Below, piece by piece: positions 1 to 9,862 of a DNA stretch of 64,000 bases. Each line of letters starts with the position of its first letter. Position 1 is the first letter of the stretch. Under the pieces are notes generated by a model. It was not told the DNA's origin. It did no database searches and saw only the letters and a list, made by a program, of their open reading frames with translations. This DNA comes from an uncultured Bacilli bacterium (lineage in GTDB: Bacteria > Bacillota_I > Bacilli_A > RF39 > UBA660): the NCBI GenBank assembly GCA_934149245.1, contig CAKPER010000003.1:1-64000 (forward strand), in the 5' to 3' direction. A program made the translations under genes and the position numbers.

Positions 1-1
1 C

Positions 2-1840
2 GAAGTTAATAGTAAAAAACTATCAGGAATGATTAAACAAATAAAAAATAAGCTTGGTTCTTTAAAAGGAATAGATGCATTAGAGAAAATAAAATCAGCC
101 TTTGGGAGTAATAATTCTGAAGAATCTTTTAGTGATCAAGATAAAATTAATTTAGATGAATTAGAAATAAAAGAGCAAAATGATATTAAAAAGGAAGATA
201 ATCCTGATGTTGATACCGAAGTTAATAGTAAAAAACTATCAGGAATGATTAAACAAATAAAAAATAAGCTTGGTTCTTTAAAAGGAATAGATGTATTAGA
301 GAAAATAAAATCAGCTTTTGATAGTAATAACTCTGAAAATTATTTTAATAATCAAGAAGAAAAGAATTTAGATGGGATAGAAAAGGAAAAACAAAATACT
401 ATTCAAAAGAAAAATGCTCTCGATGCTGTTATAGAAGAAAACTTTAAAAACTATAAACATAGTATTAATAAATTAATGTCTAAGTTTGATAATATATTTT
501 CTTCAAAAGATAAAAAAATTTCAAGTGAAGGAATTGAAAATAAATCAATTATCCAAAAAGTTGATTTGATAGAGAATAATTTAAAACAGTTAGAAATCAA
601 CTCTTATGTTAAAAATGTTATTGATACTATGAATGAAAAATATGGTACAGGTGCAGGTATTGTTAATTTGGAAAAATATTTAATGACTGGTAACGAATTA
701 CTTATTACTAAAGATAATAATTGTCGTAGTTATATTAAATCATTAACGCATGATCAATTATCTAAGGCACTAAATGTATTTTCATCAGAAAAAAATTTAC
801 ATCCATTATTTGAAATAAAAAATGATTTGACACCTAAAAAAGCTATAGATAATTATAATAATATTATAGATTATATGAATAAAGGTAATGGTGCTTATAA
901 TTATTATGAATATATAAAATATGTTGATTATTGCAAAAAAAATAATTTAGAATATTTTAGAAATGAAAATTTATTGAGTATACCATTAACATTAAAACAA
1001 TTAAAAAATCAATTCACTTTTGAAAATAATGTTATTTCTTTAAAAACTAAAGATGATATATTTAATTATTTTGGTACGATGAATAGTATTATGTATGATA
1101 ATTTTATTAATCCAGTAAAAAAACTTTCTATTCAAGAATCACCATTGGTTATAGATTTTAATAATTTTAATAAGATTAAGGATTTAAATTATGTTGATTA
1201 TTTATTTTATAAATCTAAATTTAGTGATTCTGAAAAGGCGACATTGAAAGATTATTTTGATAATAGTGTACAAGGAAAATTTATAAAAAAATTAACAGTT
1301 AAAGAAGTTTTTGGAATTTATCAATATACTTGTGGAAGTGGTTCTATTTTAAGTTATATAACTGGAAAGGTGGAAAAAGGTGGAGAAATTGAAAAACATG
1401 GTCCACGTATTAAAGATAAAAAAATTCTGAAAGAAATAGTTACGGGAATTGATTCGGCTATGTATAAATATGGTAAATTAAATAAAAATATGATATTATA
1501 TAGGGGGGATAAGTTTAACTATCTTGCTCTATGGAAAGATATGCCAGTAAAAAATTTTGATGATTTATGCAAATATGTTGGAAAGACAGTCAAATGTGAA
1601 ACGTATCTTAGCACTGGCGTAACTAAAGATGGTTCTTTTGGTGGAGAAGTGAAATGGGAAATTTATGCTCCTGTAGGTACTAAAGGTATGTATATTAATG
1701 ATTTATCAGAATATTTTAAAGAAGATATTGAATATGAGTATCTTTTGGATAGAAATACTAAGTATAGAATTGATAAGGTTTATCAGGAAAAAGAGGGAAA
1801 TAAAATTATAACTAAGATAAAAGCTACTGTAGTTATGTAA
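2..1840 (+). CDS. ADP-ribosyltransferase toxin with tandem repeats, 5' truncated by the window
   Basis: The reading frame is open from base 2, and those first codons match the end of an internal repeat, so the true start lies upstream. A 72-residue unit (216 bp) occurs at least twice: the bases at 1 recur at 217. The C-terminal ~140 residues look like an R-S-E class ADP-ribosyltransferase of the C3/iota/VIP2 type: the Arg motif LYRG near base 1500, the Ser motif YLSTG near 1605, and the ExE motif EYEYLLDR near 1733. Such enzymes transfer ADP-ribose from NAD to a target protein. Position next to EssC and WXG100 genes suggests a T7SS effector (inference). The secretion domain (LXG or other) would be upstream and is not seen. 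The middle ~300 residues are not recognised. Confidence 0.75.
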   Translation, partial: EVNSKKLSGMIKQIKNKLGSLKGIDALEKIKSAFGSNNSEESFSDQDKINLDELEIKEQNDIKKEDNPDVDTEVNSKKLSGMIKQIKNKLGSLKGIDVLEKIKSAFDSNNSENYFNNQEEKNLDGIEKEKQNTIQKKNALDAVIEENFKNYKHSINKLMSKFDNIFSSKDKKISSEGIENKSIIQKVDLIENNLKQLEINSYVKNVIDTMNEKYGTGAGIVNLEKYLMTGNELLITKDNNCRSYIKSLTHDQLSKALNVFSSEKNLHPLFEIKNDLTPKKAIDNYNNIIDYMNKGNGAYNYYEYIKYVDYCKKNNLEYFRNENLLSIPLTLKQLKNQFTFENNVISLKTKDDIFNYFGTMNSIMYDNFINPVKKLSIQESPLVIDFNNFNKIKDLNYVDYLFYKSKFSDSEKATLKDYFDNSVQGKFIKKLTVKEVFGIYQYTCGSGSILSYITGKVEKGGEIEKHGPRIKDKKILKEIVTGIDSAMYKYGKLNKNMILYRGDKFNYLALWKDMPVKNFDDLCKYVGKTVKCETYLSTGVTKDGSFGGEVKWEIYAPVGTKGMYINDLSEYFKEDIEYEYLLDRNTKYRIDKVYQEKEGNKIITKIKATVVM

Positions 1841-1851
1841 GGAGGTAAAAA

Positions 1852-2118
1852 ATGAAAAAATATGAAAAAATGAATTATTTGGTTACTGAAACAGGAGCAG
1901 TACTTTATACGAAAAAACAAATACTTGATTATTTAAAGCTTGTTTCAAAAACATTAAAGGAAATTAGGAAAACTCCTAAGTTTGCAGAGGAATTTTCAAA
2001 TGGTGATTTGTCAGAATATTATTCTATTGAGGAAAGATTGAAATTATCTACTGAACATGGAGATAAACTTGATTTAGAACAAACTTATCAATGGATAGAA
2101 AAGAATAAAGTTAGATGA
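1852..2118 (+). CDS. small protein directly behind the toxin; candidate immunity or chaperone
   Basis: 88 residues, starting 11 bp after the toxin stop with a clear Shine-Dalgarno (GGAGG at 1841-1845). Soluble and rich in Lys and Glu, with a probable helix around QILDYLKLVSKTLKEIRKT and no signal peptide or membrane segment. I do not recognise the family. The tight coupling to the ADP-ribosyltransferase gene is typical of an immunity protein or a small secretion chaperone, but only position supports this. Confidence 0.6.
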   Translation: MKKYEKMNYLVTETGAVLYTKKQILDYLKLVSKTLKEIRKTPKFAEEFSNGDLSEYYSIEERLKLSTEHGDKLDLEQTYQWIEKNKVR

Positions 2119-2161
2119 AATTATGTTTTTGTTAGTGAGGTGAATCTTTAATTAATGTGAT

Positions 2162-2671
2162 ATGAAAAAGGTTAATAAAGTATATATTATGTCTCATTTA
2201 AAATTAAGGGATGAAATATATTTTAATTGGAGAATATTTAATTATTATTTATTGAAAGGTGGAGATGAATTAAAACAGCATTTATGTAATCTTTTTAACT
2301 CTATTAAGATTAAAGATTATAGTGATAATTTTTCTATAAGTGATTTAGAGACTAAAGTATCTATAAAAGATTTTGATTTTAGTGTTAGGAATATTGGTAA
2401 TATTAATGTTTTGTTTATTGAGTTTCCTAAATCATCATTCGTTTGTAATCAGGCTGAAATAATAGCAATTGCTTTTTCAAAGGATAGTCCTAGGTATTTT
2501 ACATTGGAAGTTGAACCTGATTCTATGTATTTAATTGGAGAATGGTTATTAAAAGATAATGTATTTATTCATATTGATTATGGTGAAGTTACAGAAGACT
2601 ATTTGATTAGTTTTGTTAAAATTTTGGGTGTCATATTGAACGATGAAACGCAAAAATTATCTAACAATTAA
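2162..2671 (+). CDS. hypothetical protein, second candidate immunity gene
   Basis: 169 residues, no signal peptide or membrane segment, alternating strands and helices (for example VLFIEFPKS and FTLEVEPDSMYLIGEWLL). Family not recognised. The best Shine-Dalgarno (GAGGTG near 2138) lies about 20 bases before this ATG. A stop at 2153-2155 rules out an earlier start in frame, so translation is probably weak or the start is a later ATG at 2189. It is co-directional with the toxin and the 88-residue gene and may belong to that toxin-immunity cassette. Confidence 0.55.
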   Translation: MKKVNKVYIMSHLKLRDEIYFNWRIFNYYLLKGGDELKQHLCNLFNSIKIKDYSDNFSISDLETKVSIKDFDFSVRNIGNINVLFIEFPKSSFVCNQAEIIAIAFSKDSPRYFTLEVEPDSMYLIGEWLLKDNVFIHIDYGEVTEDYLISFVKILGVILNDETQKLSNN

Positions 2672-2755
2672 TTTTTTGAAGTAAATTGTATAATTAGATG
2701 TAAATAATCTTGTTTTATATTTACTTTTTTAAAAAAATATGATTAACTTGTATTA

Positions 2756-2781
2756 AGTAAAGATATGAGGGCGTCTTTACT
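2756..2781. promoter_or_regulatory. inverted repeat upstream of the WXG-like gene
   Basis: AGTAAAGA (2756-2763) and TCTTTACT (2774-2781) form a perfect 8-bp stem with a 10-base loop. No T-run follows, so it is not a normal terminator; it may be an operator or leader hairpin for the gene at 2819. Confidence 0.35.
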
Positions 2782-2818
2782 ATTGAAGTATTAATAAATT
2801 ATTGATAGGAGGAAAATA

Positions 2819-3436
2819 ATGGCAAAAATTAATATAGGTGCAACAAAGAGTGCATTAAGTAAATTTTCAGCTTCTTATGACATGGTTGGGAAGTTAATGT
2901 TAAAAATTAATAAAGATTATTTTAATGGAATTGACAAATACTGGAATACTTTAACTGCTCATAAGTATTTTTCAAGTATGGCTGAAAGCCTAAATAGTAC
3001 TATAAAAACTATGAATAGTGCTTTTAGAGAGGCTAACGAATGTATTCAAAAAGCGGCTAATAATATAGCTTCTGCTGAAGGTGGAACTACTGTTGGAAGT
3101 ATTTCTTTGAATAATATCTCAGATATTTCAATTGGTTGGGCAGGTAAAGAAGATGGTTATAATTTACCTTTAGAAGGAGAAGCTGCAGCACAAACTAGTT
3201 CACATTTTACAGCTCCTATGGCTCAGATTAAAGAGAAATGTGAGAATTGTAAATCAGCTATGGAAACTATTAAAAGTAGTGGTTTAGGTGAACAAATTTC
3301 TGGCGCTGCAATTGCTGATATTACTAAAATGATTGAAAATGTAAGCAATATCATGGAAAAATATGATAGTAATGCGGTTAAAAGTGCTTCTAATGAAGAT
3401 GTTAATGCTAAAAATTACAAAATTAAAACTAGTTAA
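2819..3436 (+). CDS. WXG100-like T7SS protein, 205 residues
   Basis: A strong Shine-Dalgarno (AGGAGG) precedes the ATG. The first ~90 residues are helical with a Trp in a turn-like segment (KYWNTLTAHKYF), resembling the helix-turn-helix of WXG100 proteins, although the strict W-x-G is absent. A Gly/Ser-rich linker then leads to a second helical region. It is about twice the usual WXG100 length (~100). Position between the toxin cassette and essC suggests a secreted substrate or helper of the T7SS (inference). A hairpin terminator follows at 3474. Confidence 0.6.
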   Translation: MAKINIGATKSALSKFSASYDMVGKLMLKINKDYFNGIDKYWNTLTAHKYFSSMAESLNSTIKTMNSAFREANECIQKAANNIASAEGGTTVGSISLNNISDISIGWAGKEDGYNLPLEGEAAAQTSSHFTAPMAQIKEKCENCKSAMETIKSSGLGEQISGAAIADITKMIENVSNIMEKYDSNAVKSASNEDVNAKNYKIKTS

Positions 3437-3473
3437 TTTTTGGTTTTTGTTCTTTGAGAATGTAGAGCCTTGT

Positions 3474-3506
3474 AAATCACATCTAAAAAATAGATGTGGT
3501 TTTTAT
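3474..3506 (+). terminator. intrinsic terminator after the 205-residue WXG-like gene
   Basis: Stem AAATCACATCT (3474-3484) with AGATGTGGTTT (3492-3502), followed by T residues. Confidence 0.75.
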
Positions 3507-3605
3507 AATTTTATCTTGAAACTTTTTGAGGGGCTTGAAGTTGAAGAATTACTTGATTATTGTTCTTGAAAGAATAGTTTATAATTGATTTAATGGAGGT
3601 TAGTT

Positions 3606-4526
3606 ATGCTAATAAATGTTGAAAAGATAAAATTTTTGACTCTCAAAATGAAAAAAATAAGAGATAATTATGAAGATATCTGCATTAATTATTATGGTAA
3701 TTTAAATAATGTTAAGGAATGTTGGAAGAGTAATAAAAGTGATGGTTATTTTAATGTTGTTAATAGTGAAAAAAAGTATTATTTTAGTTTATTAAATAAT
3801 ATTGATGATTTTCTTGATATATTTAAATATTTAATAAATAAGTATGATTCTATAGGTAATATAATTAGATATGATTTTAGTTTAGAAGATAGTTATTTAC
3901 AAAAAAAAATTAGTATAATTGATTCATTAAATGATATCTTAAATATTTATAATAATCTAAATATTAAAAAAATTAATTCATCTATTTTAAATTTAATAAC
4001 AAAAGAAAAAGATATTTTATTGAATGGTTTAAAATTTTTAGAAGAATATTGTGATGCAAATAGAAATACAATGAATGAAATTGTTTTTGTGGAAAATGAT
4101 CTTAGAGAAAAGTTTTCTAAATTGGATGTAATAACTATTTCAGTTAGTGATTTTAAAGATTATATCTTTAATAATAAAGAAAAATATGATGAAATTGTTG
4201 TAGATGAAGGGAAAATAAAAACCATATGTAGTAAATTGGAATTTCATCTGAGTGAAGAGCAGAAATTAATTAATGATTTGAATGATATCTTTATTGAAAT
4301 GAGTGATTATTATAAAAGTGATAATATAGATAGAGTTGAAAGAATGGAATGTGAGATTATTTTGGCTATGAATAATATTAGAAAAAATAAAATGTTGAAT
4401 TATCAAATGCTTGTCAAAGAAATTACTAATATTATTCAAACAAGACAAGATGTTAAAAATATTTTAGATGGCTTTTCTTCAAATGTTTATGATAATGTAG
4501 ATAAATTGGAGGGTACTGATGTATAA
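3606..4526 (+). CDS. helical T7SS-associated protein with WXG-like N-terminus
   Basis: 306 residues, almost wholly helical and Asn/Lys/Ile-rich, without signal peptide or membrane segment. Residues around 35-45 (VKECWKSNKSDGYF) resemble the Trp turn of WXG100-type proteins. The Shine-Dalgarno GGAGG lies just upstream of the ATG. The stop overlaps the next start by 8 bp, so the two are translationally coupled. Family not recognised. The location directly before essC supports a T7SS role such as substrate, chaperone or adaptor. Confidence 0.55.
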   Translation: MLINVEKIKFLTLKMKKIRDNYEDICINYYGNLNNVKECWKSNKSDGYFNVVNSEKKYYFSLLNNIDDFLDIFKYLINKYDSIGNIIRYDFSLEDSYLQKKISIIDSLNDILNIYNNLNIKKINSSILNLITKEKDILLNGLKFLEEYCDANRNTMNEIVFVENDLREKFSKLDVITISVSDFKDYIFNNKEKYDEIVVDEGKIKTICSKLEFHLSEEQKLINDLNDIFIEMSDYYKSDNIDRVERMECEIILAMNNIRKNKMLNYQMLVKEITNIIQTRQDVKNILDGFSSNVYDNVDKLEGTDV

Positions 4527-4731
4527 TATTAATTATGATAAGATTATTAGTATAAAAGATAAATTAACAAAGATAAATATTGAGAAATTATTAGAAATTA
4601 ATAATAATTTTTTAAATATTGATGATGCTGTTGTTTCTGAGGATGTAATTTTAAATTTTGAGACGGATATTAAAGCTATTCTTAATGAAATTGATTATAG
4701 TGTATTACCTTATTTGAATGATGAAGTTTGA
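4519..4731 (+). CDS. small helical protein coupled to the upstream T7SS gene
   Basis: 70 residues, acidic at the C-terminus, overlapping the preceding gene by 8 bp; its Shine-Dalgarno (GGAGGG, about 4507) lies inside that gene. No known family. It is the last gene before a terminator at 4778 and the promoter of essC. It may partner the 306-residue protein. Confidence 0.55.
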   Translation: MYNINYDKIISIKDKLTKINIEKLLEINNNFLNIDDAVVSEDVILNFETDIKAILNEIDYSVLPYLNDEV

Positions 4732-4777
4732 CTTTAAAAAATTTGAATGATGTAGTTATAATTTTATAATGTTACTT

Positions 4778-4815
4778 GATATTAACATTTTTCATATTGT
4801 TGATATCTTTTTTTT
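4778..4815 (+). terminator. intrinsic terminator upstream of the first essC
   Basis: Stem GATATTAAC (4778-4786) with GTTGATATC (4799-4807), one G-T pair, then a run of eight T. Confidence 0.75.
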
Positions 4816-4824
4816 ATTTTTTAT

Positions 4825-4852
4825 TTGTATTATCTTGATAGTATGTTAAAAT
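4825..4852 (+). promoter_or_regulatory. sigma-A type promoter for the first essC module
   Basis: TTGTAT (4825-4830), 16-base spacer, TAAAAT (4847-4852), located just after a terminator and 28 bases before the essC start. Confidence 0.5.
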
Positions 4853-4879
4853 AGATATTAAGAATATGGAGGACTGTTT

Positions 4880-7800
4880 ATGAGGGTATATTTGTTTTTA
4901 AATGATAAAATAGTAGATTTTGCTTTACCTAAAGAGATAGTTGGTAGTTTTAGTTTTGATGTTGATGAAGAGGAAGATATAAAATTAATTAATATTGAGG
5001 CTAAAAATGGTGGATGGGTAATATATTCTACTATTGATGTTAGTGTTCTTAGTGGAGAAAATAATATTTTAGAATTTCAGCAATTGATTAATAATAGTTT
5101 TTATATTTTGAGAAGAAGAGATATTAATTATTTAATATATGTTAGTGATTTATCCTTAGATAAAATATCTTTGTATTCATATGTAGAGAATATGAATATA
5201 AATGTTGGTAATACTAGTAGTGCTACTGTATTGTATCCTTGTTCTTATCTTGTTAATGAGAATATTAAAATTACTATTAAGAATGAAAAAATTATTTTAG
5301 AATGTGATAAAAAAGATGGAATTTATATTAATAAGCTAGCTGTTATGGGAAATACTAATATTGTTAATATTGGAGATGAAGTAAATATTTATGCATTGAG
5401 ATTAGTTTTTTTGAGTAAGATAGTTGTTATTAATAATCCTACTGGTAATGTATCAGTTTTATCTACTTCTAATTTGGTAAAATATGTCCTTCCATATGAT
5501 AAGGAAGTTCCAAATAATCTGATAGTTAGAGATATTGAACTTTATAATAAAAAGGATTATTTTTCTAAGTCTCCTAGAATTAGAACTATCATTAATGAAT
5601 TTAATTTAAAATTAAGTCCACCACCTAGAGAGAATAATAATGATGATTTGCCCTCTATTCTAACAATTGGTCCAATGATTACTATGGGAATAACTTCTGG
5701 TGTAATGATGTTGGAAGTTTATATAAAATTAAAAAATGGTGAAGTTAGTTGGAAGGATTCTTGGTCTTCTTTAGTTATATCTGGTACGATGTTATTATCA
5801 ATGTTATTTTGGCCATTAATTACTGATTTTTATAATAAAAGAATGCAAAAGAAAAAAAGAAAAAAATTAGTTGTTAAATATTCCAAATACTTAAATGAAA
5901 AGAGAGAAGAATTAATAACGGAGCTTAATAATCAAAAACGTATATTAATAGATAATTTAGTAACTGTTGATGAGTGCTTAAATGTTATAAAAAATAGAAA
6001 CATGAATTTTTGGAATAAAAGAATTGATCAAAGTGATTTTTTAACTGTAAGAGTTGGAGTTGGAAATGATTTTTTCAAAGTTAATATAGAATATCCTGAA
6101 GAAGGATTTACGATGGATGAAGATGAATTAAAAGAACAGGCTGATCAGTTGGTAACGCAATTTAAATATATAGAAAATGTTCCAATTGGATATTCGTTGT
6201 ATGAAAATAAACTTACAGCAGTAATGGGAAGTAATAGATTAAAAAGTATAACATTTGTAAATAATATATTATTACAGTTGTTTACTTTTTATAGTTATGA
6301 AGATTTAAAAATTGTTGTATTTACTAATAAATATAATGAAAATAATTGGGATTATATAAGGTATTTGAATCATAATTTTAGTAATGATAAAAAAATTAGA
6401 TTTTTTTCAACAAATAATGATAGTGCTGATGTTTTAGCAGATTTTTTATATAATTGTATGGTTACTAGAAAAAATCAAGAGAAAAATAGTGAAAAGTCGT
6501 CTAATATTTATAGACCATACTATTTAATTATTGTTGATGATTATAATATTGTTCGTGATTATGAATTTGTAAATATATTAACAGAGAACGATAATAATTT
6601 TGGAGTTGGTATGCTAATTATTGAAGAAAAGTTGAGTAAACTTCCTAGTAAATGTAACAATTATATTACCATTCAGAATGGAAAGTCAGGTATTTTAAAG
6701 AATAGATATGATAGACAGGAACAAATAACTTTTGTTGATGAAGTTAATTATAATGTTGATTATATGCAAGTTGCTAGAATTATTTCTAATATTCCAATAG
6801 AATTTGAAGAGAAAGTTGGGTCATTGCCAGATACTATTAGTTTTATGGAAATGGATCATGTTGGTAAGGTTGAACAATTAAATATATTAAATCGATGGAA
6901 TACTAATGATGCAACTAGTAGTTTAAGAGCTGAAGTTGGATTGAATAATCAAAAGAAGGTAATATATTTAGATTTACATGAAAAATATCATGGTCCTCAT
7001 GGGTTGATAGCTGGAACAACTGGTAGTGGAAAAAGTGAATTTATTATTACTTATATATTATCTATGTGTGTAAATTATAGTCCTGATGATGTTTCATTTA
7101 TTTTAATTGATTATAAAGGTGGAGGATTGGCTCTTGCTTTTGAAAATAAAGTAACTGGTATTTGTTTGCCACATTTAGCTGGAACTATTACTAATTTGGA
7201 TAAAGCAGAAATGGATAGAACACTTGTTAGTATTGATAGTGAAATTAAAAGAAGGCAAAGAATGTTTAATGAAGCTAGAGATGTTTTAGGGGAAAGTACT
7301 ATGGATATTTATAAGTATCAAACTAATTACAAAATAGGTAAACTTCAAAAACCTATTCCACATTTATTTATAATATGTGATGAGTTTGCTGAATTAAAGA
7401 GTCAACAACCTGATTTTATGGATAATCTTATAAGTGTTGCTAGAATTGGTAGAAGTTTAGGAGTACATTTAATTTTGGCTACTCAGAAACCTAGTGGTGT
7501 AGTAAATGATCAAATATGGTCCAATACTAGGTTTAGAGTGTGTTTGAAGGTACAAGATGAAGCAGATAGTAATGAGATGTTGAAACGTCCAGAGGCTGCA
7601 CATATAACACAAGCTGGTAGATTTTATTTACAAATTGGATATGATGAGATATTTGTGTTAGGACAATCTGGGTATAGTGGAGCTAAATATTATCCTTCTG
7701 ATAAGATAATTAAGAAAATTGATAAAAATGTTGATTTTATAGATGATTGTGGGAGTTTGATTAAGTCTGTTAAAGAAGAAGATAATGTAAAACTTATAGC

Positions 7801-9598
7801 ACAAGGTGAACAGTTAGCGGCAGTTATGAAAAATATTATAAGTGTTGCTAATTCGGTTAATAAAAAGGCTAGACGTTTATGGTTAGATAATATTCCTAGC
7901 ATTATTTTAGTTGATAATATATATAAAAAATACGCTTTAAAGTCTGTTGAATATGATGTTAAAGCAATAATTGGAGAATATGATGCTCCGGAAAAGCAAG
8001 AACAAGGAATTGTTATTTATGATTATTTAGATAAAGGAAATACTATTGTTTATAGTCAAGTTGGTAGTGAATCTGAAATGTTTTTGGATTCGTTGATATA
8101 TTCTTCATCTAAGTATCATTCTGCCAGTGAAATTAACTTTTATATTATAGATTATGGCTCAGAATCATTAAGAAAATTTGTAAATCTTCCTCATGTTGGT
8201 GGAATAGTTTTTAATGGTGAAGAGGATAGATATAAAAGTTTGATAAGATTTATAAAGAAAGAGTTAGTTTATCGAAAAAGATTATTTGTTAATTATGGTA
8301 GTGATTATAAAAATTATATAAAGAATAGTATGACAAAGTTACCTATTTATACTATTATTATTAATAATTTTGATACTTTTTATGAAATTCATGAAGAGGT
8401 GTATGATGAATTTCCAGAACTAATTAGAGATTCTTTTAGATATGGTATTGTATTTATATTTACATGTAGTGCTAGTGGTTCTATTCCAACTAAAATTTCA
8501 CAAAATTTTAGTAATATATATGCTTTTAAGCTTAAGGAAATTGGAGATTATATAGATGTTTTTAATACTAGTTCTAATGGGATTGTTCCAAGAAATATAT
8601 CAGGAAGAGGTTTAATAAATAATGATGGTATACACGAATTTCAAGTAGCATCAATAGTTCAAAATAATAGTGAATTAAATGATTATTTGATTAAATTTTC
8701 TGAATATGAGAATAAAATTACTAATTATAGGGCAATTTCTATACCTATGCTTCCAGATTTTGTTAGATATGAGTATGTAAAAACGTATATAAATACTTTA
8801 AAAAATATTCCAATTGGTATGACTAGGAGCGATTTAGAAGTATCGTGTTTTGACTTCTTAGAAAATGTTGGAACAATTATATCATCTAATAAACTTTCAA
8901 ATATGGATATTTTTGTTAGAAGTTTGTTAGAGATTTTGAGAAATATTCCCAATATTAATTTGATTATTTTAGATCCATTAAAAAAACTTAGATTAAATCC
9001 AAAGTATTATCCTAATTATTTTATGGATGATTTTGGAAATGTATTATTGAAATTGACAGAATTTATAGAAAACTTGATTAAAAATAGAGATAAAAAAGAA
9101 GGAATATTAGTTTTGTATGGTTTAAGTAATTTTCCAAATTGTGTTAATGATATAGCGTTGTCGTCTGGTAGTGATATTAGCAATAATAATACTTTAGATG
9201 AAGATGATGAATATGATGAAGATGACGAGGATGATGAAGATGACGAGGATGATGAAGATTATTCTGATGAAAATGTTGGAATATTATCAGGAAATAAAAA
9301 CTTTATTAAATTCATGCAAATGGTATATGCTGATGGTCATATTGGGGTAATAGGAATAGATGATGCTCATAAAATTAGAGATGTACAATATGAAGATTGG
9401 TATACACATATTTTTCCATCAGAAAATGGTGTATGGATTGGTGGAGGAGTTAGTGATCAAGGTGTATTGAAAACAGATGATTTTAATCAAGATTTTCAAG
9501 GAAAAATTCCTAATGAAATAGGTTTTAAAATTGAGGATGGTGGAATAGATAGTATAAAGTTATTAGATTTTTTTAGTAAGAGTGGTGATTATAAATAG
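4880..9598 (+). CDS. essC: EssC-type T7SS ATPase, copy 1
   Basis: 1572 residues, the length and layout of T7SSb EssC. The N-terminal ~200 residues fit two FHA-like domains. Two membrane segments lie near residues 260-320. Then come three FtsK/SpoIIIE-type ATPase domains. The first has an intact Walker A (GTTGSGKSEF, near residue 711) and Walker B (LFIICDEFAEL, near 828). The second (near 1060, SQVGSESEM) and third (after ~1310) have degenerate nucleotide sites, as usual in EssC. It drives export of WXG100/LXG substrates through the membrane. A very acidic Asp/Glu tract at ~1439-1462 in domain 3 is absent from copy 2. The EsaB gene follows with no gap. Confidence 0.93.
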   Translation: MRVYLFLNDKIVDFALPKEIVGSFSFDVDEEEDIKLINIEAKNGGWVIYSTIDVSVLSGENNILEFQQLINNSFYILRRRDINYLIYVSDLSLDKISLYSYVENMNINVGNTSSATVLYPCSYLVNENIKITIKNEKIILECDKKDGIYINKLAVMGNTNIVNIGDEVNIYALRLVFLSKIVVINNPTGNVSVLSTSNLVKYVLPYDKEVPNNLIVRDIELYNKKDYFSKSPRIRTIINEFNLKLSPPPRENNNDDLPSILTIGPMITMGITSGVMMLEVYIKLKNGEVSWKDSWSSLVISGTMLLSMLFWPLITDFYNKRMQKKKRKKLVVKYSKYLNEKREELITELNNQKRILIDNLVTVDECLNVIKNRNMNFWNKRIDQSDFLTVRVGVGNDFFKVNIEYPEEGFTMDEDELKEQADQLVTQFKYIENVPIGYSLYENKLTAVMGSNRLKSITFVNNILLQLFTFYSYEDLKIVVFTNKYNENNWDYIRYLNHNFSNDKKIRFFSTNNDSADVLADFLYNCMVTRKNQEKNSEKSSNIYRPYYLIIVDDYNIVRDYEFVNILTENDNNFGVGMLIIEEKLSKLPSKCNNYITIQNGKSGILKNRYDRQEQITFVDEVNYNVDYMQVARIISNIPIEFEEKVGSLPDTISFMEMDHVGKVEQLNILNRWNTNDATSSLRAEVGLNNQKKVIYLDLHEKYHGPHGLIAGTTGSGKSEFIITYILSMCVNYSPDDVSFILIDYKGGGLALAFENKVTGICLPHLAGTITNLDKAEMDRTLVSIDSEIKRRQRMFNEARDVLGESTMDIYKYQTNYKIGKLQKPIPHLFIICDEFAELKSQQPDFMDNLISVARIGRSLGVHLILATQKPSGVVNDQIWSNTRFRVCLKVQDEADSNEMLKRPEAAHITQAGRFYLQIGYDEIFVLGQSGYSGAKYYPSDKIIKKIDKNVDFIDDCGSLIKSVKEEDNVKLIAQGEQLAAVMKNIISVANSVNKKARRLWLDNIPSIILVDNIYKKYALKSVEYDVKAIIGEYDAPEKQEQGIVIYDYLDKGNTIVYSQVGSESEMFLDSLIYSSSKYHSASEINFYIIDYGSESLRKFVNLPHVGGIVFNGEEDRYKSLIRFIKKELVYRKRLFVNYGSDYKNYIKNSMTKLPIYTIIINNFDTFYEIHEEVYDEFPELIRDSFRYGIVFIFTCSASGSIPTKISQNFSNIYAFKLKEIGDYIDVFNTSSNGIVPRNISGRGLINNDGIHEFQVASIVQNNSELNDYLIKFSEYENKITNYRAISIPMLPDFVRYEYVKTYINTLKNIPIGMTRSDLEVSCFDFLENVGTIISSNKLSNMDIFVRSLLEILRNIPNINLIILDPLKKLRLNPKYYPNYFMDDFGNVLLKLTEFIENLIKNRDKKEGILVLYGLSNFPNCVNDIALSSGSDISNNNTLDEDDEYDEDDEDDEDDEDDEDYSDENVGILSGNKNFIKFMQMVYADGHIGVIGIDDAHKIRDVQYEDWYTHIFPSENGVWIGGGVSDQGVLKTDDFNQDFQGKIPNEIGFKIEDGGIDSIKLLDFFSKSGDYK
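9197..9262 (+). repeat. acidic coding microsatellite in essC copy 1
   Basis: A GATGATGAA/GATGACGAG-type repeat, with an 18-base unit occurring twice in succession, encodes about 20 consecutive Asp/Glu residues. Reading frame is kept. Confidence 0.7.
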
Positions 9599-9862
9599 AT
9601 GAATAATAAAGTATTGATAAAATTAATAGTACCTTCTTTAGATAAATCTTACGATTTATTTATTCCGGTTAATGAGACTATATACAAGATAAAAAAATTA
9701 ATATTGGAATCTTTGAATGACATAGATACTAATATGTTGAATGTTTCTTATGTTTTAATAAATAAAATAAATTCTAGGGTGTATAATAATAAAGAAATAG
9801 TTATTAATACTGATATTAGAAATGCAACAGAGTTAATGTTGTTATATAATTTTAATTTATAA
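9599..9862 (+). CDS. esaB: EsaB/YukD-like ubiquitin-fold protein, copy 1
   Basis: 87 residues. It begins immediately after the essC stop (TAG then ATG), so the two are coupled. The pattern of an N-terminal beta strand (KVLIKLIVPSLDKSYDLFIP), a helix (ETIYKIKKLILES) and a C-terminal strand with GTELML-like ending (NATELMLLY) fits the YukD ubiquitin-like family. EsaB/YukD proteins are small cytosolic factors of T7SSb. A homologous gene follows the second essC. Confidence 0.8.
   Translation: MNNKVLIKLIVPSLDKSYDLFIPVNETIYKIKKLILESLNDIDTNMLNVSYVLINKINSRVYNNKEIVINTDIRNATELMLLYNFNL

Noticed and set aside
3363..3569. 68-residue frame overlapping the end of the 205-residue WXG-like gene
   Set aside because: It covers the terminator at 3474 and has no ribosome site; a chance frame.
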